Positions 21,501 through 31,373 of a DNA stretch of 64,000 bases are shown piece by piece; the stretch's first letter is position 1, and every line of letters begins with the position of its first letter. The notes beneath the pieces are model-generated. The model saw nothing but the letters and a program-made list of their open reading frames with translations. It was not told where the DNA came from and searched no databases. Both the position numbers and the translations under genes were made by a program. The stretch is from Mortierella sp. BCC40632. Its lineage: Eukaryota > Mortierellomycota > Mortierellomycetes > Mortierellales > Mortierellaceae. Where the stretch lies: the NCBI GenBank assembly GCA_011634665.1, contig WAEK01000012.1:1345001-1409000 (forward strand), written 5' to 3'.

Positions 21501-22602
21501 CTCTCTCTCTTGACGGATAATTAGCAGAGATCTCGTCATGGTAACTTACTGTCAGCAGCGGGCTTTGTTTCGAACCGGCGGGGGTCCTCCAACCAGTAGT
21601 GTTAACATGACCACGCCAGAGAATAGGGTGAGAGTTGGTTTCCGTTGCTCCTGTCCTGTCTGACTTGGCCAATGGTTGTTTCGGCAGCCCTTCTGTTTCC
21701 TGGAGATGACAAACAGAGTCTGCATCAGTAAAATCCTTGTAATAGCTCCAAAGGTAACTCAGGAAAGATGATTGTCTCGTCGAGTGCCAACACTGGTGGG
21801 CGGGATGGTCAAACAAAGAGTCATGGTCTACTAGGCTATCATATTCCTGTTGCTCCTTGGACAGGCGTTGGTGTGGGGTCTTTTCCTGCTGCTCCTGTGA
21901 CATCAATGGGTGTGTTGGTTGGATCCATCGCCGGATGTCTGCACGGGTCACCCGTAACTCTGCTGCTGAACGCCCATCGTCGCACTGTGTGGGCTGAAGG
22001 GCCACCCGACGGATGTTCTTTGAGGAAATCTGTCTCCGGTATTGATCCGGTGCGGTAGTTGTACTCTCCCAGGACTGGTTTTCGTGCATGTCTGCCGAGT
22101 CGAGCTCCGTGCGCCCTTGTTGTTCCTGCGGTCCTTGAGGTCGTTCGGCCAGAGTGGCCCTTCTTTTCCTTGGGCGCTGTTGCGTAGTTGGTTGAGAGCC
22201 GCATGTACGAAGAGCTTTCTTGGTGGACTCCAAGTGAACAGATGATCCAGAAGACTTTTTTAGTGACAAGAATTCGTCCGTGGCTCGACTTGTGGAGAGA
22301 CCAGGTGGGAAGAGGCATGGCAAGGACAAGGAAGAGAGAGGGGATGGTGTAGAGAGCGGATCCATGGCCGAGTCGAGATAGACGGTCAGTGAGAATGTTG
22401 AAGAGATGCGGTGGCCGTGCTCGTGGCCGTGACCGTGACCATGGCCGTGTCGATGCGGAGCTGTGACCGGTGAGGACGAGGCAGAGACAACTTCAACGCC
22501 CAGGACGCGCACTGATGGGAGGATAACAGAGAAAATGAGGGCCCAGTACGAGACGGTGGAGCACATCTCGGAGAAGGGCAGATGTGTCGGGACGGTTAGC
22601 AT
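18559..22602 (-). CDS. PA-TM-RING E3 ubiquitin ligase, 1123 aa
   Basis: Two exons, 22602-21550 and 20877-18559, joined in phase 0 over a 672-bp intron with GTAAGT donor. The N-terminus has a hydrophobic leader (YWALIFSVILPSV) then an HGHGHGHGHEHGH tract. Exon 2 opens with GPILLFPSG ... PWIAVIACSGQG ... GAEAVIVYAQ, a protease-associated (PA) domain. A single membrane helix lies near residues 758-785 (LAMVLMSTVCGVGVGMFGAL). A C3H2C3 RING-H2 finger starts at residue ~1070 (CAIC ... LPCYHRYHQCC ... LCPIC). This is the order of RNF13/GRAIL and plant RMR proteins: lumenal PA domain, TM, cytosolic RING on endomembranes. The PA domain is complete only after splicing. At 1123 aa it is much longer than animal members because of disordered regions in exon 1 and between TM and RING. 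Confidence 0.88.
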
Positions 22603-22664
22603 AGTGAAGGAAGGGAGTGTCGTTGGAAGAGGGTCGGGATAGGGATAGGGATAAGGAAAGGGAG

Positions 22665-22695
<31 letters not shown>

Positions 22696-23431
22696 ATAAA
22701 GGGCGAGGAGTTGGTCAGACGAACATAGGGCAGGAGAGTCTTTATTTGTTCGTTAGGAAGAGGGGTGGTGATGGAAACGGAAGAAGTGAGGGTGAGAGTA
22801 AGAGAGAGAGAGAGAGAAGAGAGAGAGAACAAGAGGAGCAAGGATAATGAACAGAGATGGGGTGTGGAGAAAAGAGAAAGAAAAAAAGTAAAAGAGAAGT
22901 GGAGGAGTGAGCGTGAAGTGAGAGACAGAAGACAAGAAAGAAAAAAAAAGTGACACAAAAGGCTAACGTGACCGCTGATGTGTTGCATCTCTCTTCTGAG
23001 CACATGCATCCAAATCTTGCATGCGCACGAGCATTGACTTTTGCATTCCTGTGCATCCACTCTCCTTCCCCATTCCCTTGGTCTTTCCTCCCCCATCTGC
23101 ACTCATGGGGATACAGGTGCTGCCCCAGCATTTATTTAAGGAGAGAAAACAAAAAAAAAAAAAAAAAAAAAAAAAGTGTGTGTATTTGTGTACGGCCAAG
23201 AGTCTGGAGGAAGGGGTGAAGCGAGTGAGTAGAGTCCATGACATCAAATGGGAGGGGAGAGTAGCGAGGGAACGTCAGACACATGTTGACCTACACGGCA
23301 GCATTGATAAATTAACAGCATCTTTGCGCGGGCGGGAGCGGGAGTCCATAGCCTGAAACGGTATCCAATTACGTCCAACTGCGGAACAGGCAGGAAGGCC
23401 CTATTTCCTATTCGATGCCTCACCACCCTTA

Positions 23432-24131
23432 GTGGATTCAGCTGCTCTTATTCAATCATTTCTCTTGCTCAACGGATCCACCATCACCTCCCTTTTGCTA
23501 CATTCTAATATGAACAAAACCGACATGGCTGACCCAACCAATACAATCCAAACTACGCCTAACTACAGAATCCCAGAACTGGTTAGCGGTTCTCGAGGCT
23601 CCACAATCAGGGTCTGCATAGTTGATAGGTAACCTGCCTATGTATCTTTAATTAATGGATGTTGAGTGAGGATTCTCAACGAGGTCAGCCCAACTGTAAT
23701 GGCGCACTGTGGCACTTGGCTGTCACCGGCATTAGTACCGACAAGGTCATTACCAACCTAGCTGGGATATCCTACCCCAGCGAACCTGTCTTGTGCACTC
23801 ACCCCAATAAAGAGCATGCTGTCATCCACCACCATGTGCCGCTGCTCAAATCGAAACACAATTTATGATTGCAGAAAATCAGATCCGGATAAAGGCTCAA
23901 GCCAGCATCGGGCTAAATCCTCGATGTCTTTTTGAAAATGCCAGAGGGCTTGGATTTTCAGGGTGCGATCAGGCAGCATATTTGCCCTCACAAAGTCATT
24001 TGTTGAAGCCTGTCATCGCTAGTGCAGACACACAAAAAACAGCGCATGAAGAGGATGCAAGGGAAAGGGAGGAGAAGGCTGAACAGGGACAAGGAAAATC
24101 CACAGAACCACCAACAGTATATCTTGCATAG
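23432..24131 (+). pseudogene. Possible decayed gene: three consecutive short ORFs
   Basis: Three short frames follow each other: to 23632 (contains TTPNYRIPELVSGSRG), 23659-23868 (contains GISTDKVITNLAG) and 23865-24131 (contains LFENARGLGFSGC), the last two overlapping by 4 bp. Codon content looks less repeat-like than the surroundings. A frameshift or missed intron could link the last two, and a GTATAT..CACAG pair at ~24119-24178 could extend the third into a Pro-rich end. I recognise no domain. A degraded gene or transposon remnant is as likely as a live multi-exon gene. Confidence 0.25.
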
Positions 24132-25985
24132 TTTCTCACCCTCGATTAGGTTTTAACCTTATATCTTTTCCTCACAGCCACCCCCGACCAGCCAAGAATT
24201 GCACACGCTTCATCAAAGAAGTTGACTGTCTTTCTACTCTTGGCATCACAACTAACCATTCCCATTCGTGGTCAATCCTGTCTCATGCCGCAGTATGATC
24301 CATGCAACATTTCTTTCAAATGTTTCTTTGACTTCAAGATACAGTCAGCTACTGTAGCTTGTTGTCGTTGAGCTGCAACTCTATTGACAGCGCTGAACGT
24401 GCCTAGGCGGTCCGTTTTCGATTCTTTAGTTTCCCCTTCAGTAGCTTAAACCAGCTGCCCAGACAAAGTCATCACGCTCAACTTCTAGACTCTCCTCTTA
24501 GAAAAAACAGCCGAGACAATCCCACTCCAAGGTCGATCGACCAGCTGCTGTTGTCTTGTTGACCGACTCTTCATTCCTTGACATTCTAGTGGGTTGCATC
24601 TTGTCATGATACCCTACGAAATCGCAAATATGATGCCACTACCATCTTCTCGTTTCACTTCAAATCAATAGTTACAAGTTGGACATGCTTGCCAATCATT
24701 CATCTAATTGCTCCGCCTGAATCTCAGCAATGGCAATATCCGTGCTACTCTAGGAAAATATCGACAGGAAATTTGCAGCTCATGTTTGCTATGCAAGCCC
24801 CTTCTTTGTAACTTTGACAAAGGAAACTCTAGTTTAGGTAGGAATTAGTTTTCTTATATATATATATTTTACATAGACTCTTGCGACGTAACCTTTCAAA
24901 ATTGGTAGGAGTTTATCAAGGAGAGCATTGACATTTGGCTATGTTATTCCGATATCAATCACTTTACTGATTTTTGTCCTAGAAAGACACGAATGAATGA
25001 ACAGTAAACGAAAGAGAATTGGCAATTGAAAGCCAAACAATTTTTTTGTTATTACTATCATCGAGCTCTTCAGATCCCTGGACTGTGTCCTCTTTCCAGG
25101 ACAGAAAGCACTACTTTTTTTTTAATGATCGCCTTGTCAGTCTCCCTAGGTTTGACGAAGGTAGTCGCAGTCGCGACTGATATCTCTTAATGTCTTCGCT
25201 AGCAAGCCTTCGTTGCTCTTGACGCTATATGAGCCATGTACAAAAAGACAAATCTTTGATCCGCTGGGATCTATACATCCCAAAAGAGTATAATCAAACT
25301 CTACCTACAAGAGCTGGAAACAGATGGATACTGAAGACTCTAGTGTCGAGTATCCATGTAGGATACTCTGACTGAGGGGCCAGAACACGCCGTTTTCTGT
25401 TTAGTATTTGCTCATAGTGAAGCCTTTTTTCTTCTTTTTTTTTCGCTTTTCTGTAGTCAAAGGTTGTTCAATTTCTGCGACACATTCTCTCGAGTCATAA
25501 GTCTCTGGGTGTTGTCTGGATCGACCTTCATTGAATACTTGTAGGTACTGGTAGAAAACATAACGATGAGATCCCACTAGATGAGTATCTTGGCGATCAA
25601 TTAGAAACATACTCTTTCGTGGTATCTACTGGTGATATTGTATTTGATGTAGTGGATTGTGGAGACAATGGAGCCGAGGGTGATTGAAGAAAAAAAAATC
25701 GAACTAAGAGAGTAGGATGTCTTTGGTGACTGAAATAGAACATGGTTTCGTATCCGCTAGGGGAATACACAGAAATAATGAATGTATGGCCGATGGTAAG
25801 TGGGCAATGTAGCTCAGAGGATGAGAGAGAGTGATTTTTTTTTTTTTTTTGAAACCCATGGTACCCAAACCGACTATGACAGTTTAAATCCAGTCATGAG
25901 TCAGAATGAATGTGTAGTGGGGAGAGGAGAGGAGAGAGAGAGCTATAAAGACAACTATGGCTAGCATGGATTCATCGGACCTACA

Positions 25986-25987
<2 letters not shown>

Positions 25988-26021
<34 letters not shown>
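25988..26021. repeat. Poly-T tract, ~33 bp
   Basis: Uninterrupted T run in an otherwise unique AT-rich intergenic region. Confidence 0.9.
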
Positions 26022-26848
26022 CAAGTGAGTACCAGTTGAGACGCGTAATTGTCAAGGCGTCGCCGTCTCCTAGGCACTGAAGCCTAGACCAAGATTATCA
26101 CAAGTCATCCAAAGGAACAGCACCTCTACTCCTTCCTTTCAGAAGTTTTAGAGAGTGAAGATCACGAGTGTGATATGGACAAGCCCACCAGTCAACGAGT
26201 ATCTTATGACTGCTTGCTAATGGGTCAAGGTTCAATTAATTGTGGATATTGGCATCACTAGACTCAAGGAAGCCTTTAGCCGTAGAATGGAGAAATGGAG
26301 TCTCTTGAGCGAAAAAGTGTGGTCTCGACTGGCCACTTTGAGTCTGTCCCTTGCAAGTGATTCTTTGTTTGGAAAGACAGGGATTGTCGTGTCCAAGCGC
26401 GGATTCAGATATCGAGGCGCACAGCCAAAATAGAGCGGAGGCTGCTTTGCGCAAGATGACCTCGATCGCTATCGGCGGCAATGCCTCATATCCCAACGCT
26501 CGCTCCATTTGGCAAGAGGGGGAGGAGACGAGCAACGTTACTAGTGGACCATGACTGACACGATGGCAGGCCAGTCACCCCTGGGGAAGGGGAGTACGAC
26601 ACACATGCTCCTTTCTCCCTCCCCTCGACATCCTGCATTTTTTTTTTTTTTTTTTTTTTTTTTTGTTTTTTTTTTTGTTCATTCTCCCTGGGGCGGGGCG
26701 CAGAAGTATCCCTATTGGCGCAGTCTTTGTCACCAGTCTTGTTCTCTAGTTCACTTGTTCTCTCGTTCTCACTCATTCACAGCTCATTCACGCTCATCCA
26801 CACTCTCCAATCCTGCTGAACATCTTCCATTGGTCACTACCGCTTTTC

Positions 26849-26853
<5 letters not shown>

Positions 26854-26926
<73 letters not shown>

Positions 26927-27013
26927 CTCTCTCTCTATATATCTCTATATATATATCTCTATATATATATATATATATATATATCTATATATATCTATAT
27001 ATCTCTCTCTCTC
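26854..27013. repeat. Composite TC then TA microsatellite, 160 bp
   Basis: About 34 TC units pass into a TATATATC/(TA)n block and back to TC. It ends ~170 bp before the GID1 start codon, so it lies in its promoter or 5' leader. Confidence 0.95.
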
Positions 27014-27184
27014 GCGCATTGTTTTCATTCGAGGGGTCCGGGCTGCCTTTCCTATCCATCCGTCATCGATAACCTCATCCCCATTCTTCTTTCTCCTCTC
27101 TTCTCTCGTCACTCATTTCCTTTCAACCATCCAAACCTCCATCTTCGCTCCCCGTCGCATCCTGTCTCAGACATCTCAAGGGAA

Positions 27185-30100
27185 ATGTCACAGCAGCAGC
27201 AACAGCAGCAACAGCCACAGGACACGGACCCAGTTGCGTCGCCCGGTGGAGCCCAGGCGACTTCCACCCCTGCACTTTCGAACCTCAGTTCGGCTTCGGG
27301 CTCCTCCACACCCACGGGATCTGTCCCAACCTCAACAGCCTCGCCCGAGCCGACCATCGGATCCGTACCCAGTGTCTCTCCATCCATCTTCCGCCCAGCG
27401 ACCCAGCACCCGATCCATCAAAGCGGTGCCTTGGGAACCAGCTCCTCAAGCTTCGCCCGAAGTGATACCAACCAAGCAAGCCAAAACTCGACTTTGCCTC
27501 CACGAACCATTCCCGTACGACAGGCTTGGCGGAGCTCTTCCTACTGGGATGATGTGTCGTCTGGTCCTGCATCGGGCCGTGGTCGTGCTGTCAACTTGCC
27601 AAATAGTCTCTCCAGCTCCAGCCCAAGTAATTATGCCATGTCCAGCATCCATGCAGGCTCCCCACTCTCTTTTGCCCTTCTCCACCACCATTTGCACCAC
27701 CACCACCACCACCACCATATCCCGCTGCCTGAACGAGAAGACTCGAGTTCAAGTCAACGACCAAGGACTATTACCTTTGGCACGCTCAAGAAGGCTTCCA
27801 TGTCCCATGTCACCTCTGGAGCATCTTCGTCAGGACAGTGGTCTGGGAAAAAGTCAAGGCTATCCGTCCTCCCAGCTTATCTGCAAAACACGACCTTTGT
27901 GCAACACTTTCAGCCGGAGGGTGGAGGAATGTTCCCCGATTCGGCATCTGCGTCAACCGCTGCCTCTGCTGGTGGGCGAGATATCCCTAAACGAAGGCGT
28001 CTAGTGACCAATTTCAGCGACACTGGTAACTTTCAGCTTTACGATTCTGGTATAGGAAGCAGCACTGGACGACGGCGGCCTGTGTACCGTCTTCATCGTC
28101 ATGACAGCGATAGTAGCAGCAGTGGAGGCAGCAGCACTAGCAGTGGCAGTGAGTCAAGCCATTCTAGCTCACATCATCATCCTAGTGGGACCACAACCCC
28201 AACCGCTGATGAAAGACCGCCTTTGCGCTATCAGCTCCCAACACGATGGAGCTCAAGCGATAAGACCATGAAAATGGAACTTTCAGAAGACGACCTTCAA
28301 GTGAATTACGCAGGTACGGTCCGGCAAAGCTGTTTCTTTTTTTTTTTTTTTTTTTTTAGCTTCCTGCCGCATGAGGTACACTGACGAGTCTTTTTTTCTC
28401 TCTCTCTGTATTATCCATCGGACCGTGTCTTTAGGTCCTGGAGAGGTAGACAGTGATGCTTCAGCAATCCGAGCCAATCGACCCATCCCTCCACAATGTG
28501 GGGTTTATTATTTTGAAGTGTTTATCAGAAGCAAAGGATTGAAGGGATACATCGGCGTGGGCGTCTGTACGGCTTCTGTTGCACTGGATCGACTGCCTGG
28601 ATGGGAGCCCCAGTCTTGGGGCTATCATGGCGATGACGGCAACAGCTTTGGTGGCTGCGGGAATGGAAGATCGTTTGGACCAGTCTTCACTACTGGAGAT
28701 ACCATTGGCTGCGGTGTCAACTTTAGGGACATGTCTTTGTTCTACACCAAGAATGGGGAGTACCTTGGCGTTGCCTTTCGTGATTTAAAGGGGCCACTCT
28801 ATCCGACCGTCGGAATGCGGACGGTGGGCGAGATCATTGAAGCCAACTTTGGTCAGCGAGAGTTTGTCTATAACATTGAAGAGTATGTGAAGGAAAGGAA
28901 ACTGGAGTCATGGGTGGCACTCGAGAACAATGCACAGTTGGCAGGCGCAGAAGGAAAGGGAAATTCCCCATATGGGTCCACGTTCTCGCAAGCCATGGGC
29001 CAATTGGTATTGTCTTATATGATCCATCATGGATATGCAGAGAGTGCGAAGCAGTTTTCATCAGACCTTATGCCTCGTTCTCGGCAACAGCTACTGCACT
29101 CGGGATCTGAGTCTAGCTTGGCAAACGACTCTACAGTGATTTCGGAGTCAGGAGTGGATTTAGATTATCCACCTCTGGTAGTTGATACCCAGAGACGCAA
29201 AGGTATGTCTATTGCTGGTTCGCTTTCTCATGCCTGTAGTTCTTGGAGCCCCTTCTAACCTCTGTGTGTATTTTTGTCTGTCGGGGCTCATTGTCAACTA
29301 CCAGTGATCCGGAATTTAATTTTGGCAGGCAAGATTGACCAAGCAATCGAGATGATGGAGAGTCATTACTACCAGTTGCTACAGGACAACGAAGAAATGC
29401 TTCTTCAACTAAGATGCCGTAAATTTATCGAGATGGTCGCCTTGGTATCCGGCATGTCATCTCCAAATACTTTGAACGGGATCCCTAATGGAAATAGTAC
29501 CAACGGAAGTATGATCATCGATGACAAGGAGACAAATCCTACCAATTACCACTCTAGTGTGGATACGCCCGATGTTGATATGGGTGAAGTGGCTGAGGGC
29601 TCTGCTCCTGCGAAGGACTCTCTCTCCTCCAGCTCAAATGGCGCTCTCCAGCCAATGGAGGTTGATCCACAACTAGAGCACGAGCCCATTCAAGTCAAAA
29701 AGTCGATCGAGTTTCCACAGCCCACTTCTCAAGCCCACGGCTACATGGACCTGGATGCCTTAGGCCCACTCAAGGATGCGATCCAATATGGCCAGTTTAT
29801 CCAAGAGAGATACAAGGACACGCACCGACCACATGTACAAGAGATGTTGATCAACACATTTGCCATTTTGGCTTATCCAGATGGAGAAAACCAGTTGGAA
29901 AGTTCAACGGCAAAACTCGTCTCGCGAGAGACAGTTGCAAATACAGTCAATAAGGCCATCCTCGGTAAGTCATCATGTGCTTGGATGGTGGGTAGGATAT
30001 TGGAGGGCGACAATGGTTTGTGGTTACTGACAAAAAGTGCCCTGCATTCTCTTGCTTGGCTGTGATCTTGATAGCTTCCCAGAACCTTCCCACGACAGCA

Positions 30101-30208
30101 CCTCTGGAGACAGTCTTACGTCACACAAAAGCGGCGATGACCGAGTTGACAAGACAAGGAGTTGGCGAAGTCGCGTTCTTTGATCTAGAGAAGGATTGCC
30201 TTGTATGA
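27185..30208 (+). CDS. GID1: GID1/RanBP9-like subunit of the GID/CTLH ubiquitin ligase, 896 aa
   Basis: Four exons, 27185-28313, 28435-29202, 29305-29964 and 30075-30208, every junction in phase 1. Residues 1-376 are disordered with poly-Gln, poly-His and Ser runs. A SPRY domain follows (~397-515: CGVYYFEVFIR ... GYIGVGVCT ... GWGYHGD-like core ... YPTVGMRTVGEIIEANFGQ), then LisH (~558-590: GQLVLSYMIHHGYAESAKQF), CTLH (~633-690: RNLILAGKIDQAIEMMESHY) and a C-terminal CRA region ending FFDLEKDCLV. This order defines yeast Gid1/Vid30 and animal RanBP9/10, the scaffold of the E3 ligase that in yeast degrades gluconeogenic enzymes via Pro/N-degrons. Splicing restores both the SPRY start and the CTLH start. 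The promoter contains the 160-bp TC/TA repeat. Confidence 0.93.
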
Positions 30209-30780
30209 ACAAAAAAAAAAAAAAAAAAATAGTGCGTATGCATTTGTACATGAACACACACAGTAGGGAGAGTAGCAGGCCTTATAAACGATTAAATCAT
30301 TTATTTGTATGGACTGGGAATATGTTACTCCTTCTCTCTCTTCGTCATGCACATTTTTTTTTTCTCTCTCTCTCTGTCCCGAGACTTTTCGAGACAGTGG
30401 AACACGATACCGAAGGATGCGGTCAGTCAGGTAGAGAGAGAGCCCAGACGAAGGCCACAGCCAGAGTGAAGATGCCAGTCACATACCCGTGCAAAAAAAA
30501 AAAAAAAAGCGCCTCAGCTCTCTCTCTTCTCCTTCCTCCTCTCTTCTCTTCTCTCTCATTTTCTCTCTCTTTCACCATATCCCCCACACGCCTCCAACAC
30601 CACTTCCACCATCACCACCTGTCTTTGACCGCCCTCAGCCCACCGTGACACACGCTTGAACCGCCCCTCAACCGATAGTATCGCCTCCAAGTGTCAACCT
30701 GCTACAGCATCAACCAACTGAGAACGCTGCCTCTGGAATAGAAAACGCTTTTGCCTCGCATCCTTGTGCACTCTCGCATC
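30209..30780. other. Intergenic stretch between GID1 and the BRI3-like gene
   Basis: Poly-A at 30211-30229 just past the GID1 stop, another at 30494-30509, and a long TC-rich stretch preceding the BRI3-like ATG, probably its promoter and leader. No gene. Confidence 0.6.
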
Positions 30781-31373
30781 ATGTCCGACTACCCAAACGA
30801 AAAGCTACAACAACAGTCACTGCCACCAGCAGGAGCAGGCTATACCTACCCACCCCCAAGTCAACCTCAGTTCACTGCTGCACCTGCAGGTTCCTATGGT
30901 CCAGGACCCGCACCTGTCGCGTCAGGCTCGGGGGCGTATCCGGGCGCAGCGTCTGCACCTCCCAACCAGTTCCTGGACCCGAACGTTCCTCGACCAAATG
31001 ATATTTTACCTCTTCATCCAGCGATTATTCAACAGCGTCAGATTGCAGCCAGTCTACCGCCTTGTCCACGAGGTGGCTATCACGAGCTCCGGTCACAGTA
31101 GTAAGCTAAAGAGAGAGAGCTTTTGTCTTCTCTTCTCGAATGAAGAAAGAATGATGGCAAGAGACGAGATCGTCCGTGCTTAACGTGATTTTATTTTTTT
31201 TACACTGCCTATCCTTAAAAAAAAAAAAAAAAAAAAATAGCGGACTTGGTGCCAATGCAGGAACCCTCATGTCGATTATCTGTTTCCCAATCGTTTGTTG
31301 TTGTGTCAAAGAGGAGACAGTCTGTATCAAGTGTCAAGAAAAGTTCAATATTGCCTTGCCTCGAATCCATTAA
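30781..31373 (+). CDS. BRI3-like (brain protein I3-type) small membrane protein, 150 aa
   Basis: Two exons, 30781-31100 and 31241-31373, joined in phase 2. The first 85 residues are Pro/Gly/Tyr/Gln-rich (GYTYPPPSQPQ). The C-terminal half has CPRGGYHELRSQYGLG across the junction, then a Cys-rich hydrophobic stretch (LMSIICFPIVCCCVKEE) and a CIKCQEKF motif. This pattern (Cys pair, membrane-inserted hydrophobic segment, second Cys pair) is that of BRI3/LITAF-like proteins of endolysosomal membranes. The unspliced frame ends right at the donor (TAG), while splicing yields the full motif. The 3' splice site follows a 20-A run instead of a pyrimidine tract. Family call is by pattern. Confidence 0.75.

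Larger units (their letters stand above)
22603..27184. other. 4.6-kb gap between divergent genes, mostly non-coding
   Basis: Contains GA/TC repeats at 22666-22700, poly-A at 23151-23175, a cluster of short ORFs at 23.4-24.2 kb (listed separately), AT-rich unique DNA from 24.2 to 26.0 kb with no gene I can support, poly-T at 25988-26021 and 26639-26664, and the large TC/TA microsatellite at 26854-27013. Confidence 0.55.

Noticed and set aside
25803..25870. tRNA-like A-box (TGTAGCTCAGAGGAT)
   Set aside because: No B-box, no anticodon stem, and a poly-T run interrupts where the rest of the tRNA should be.
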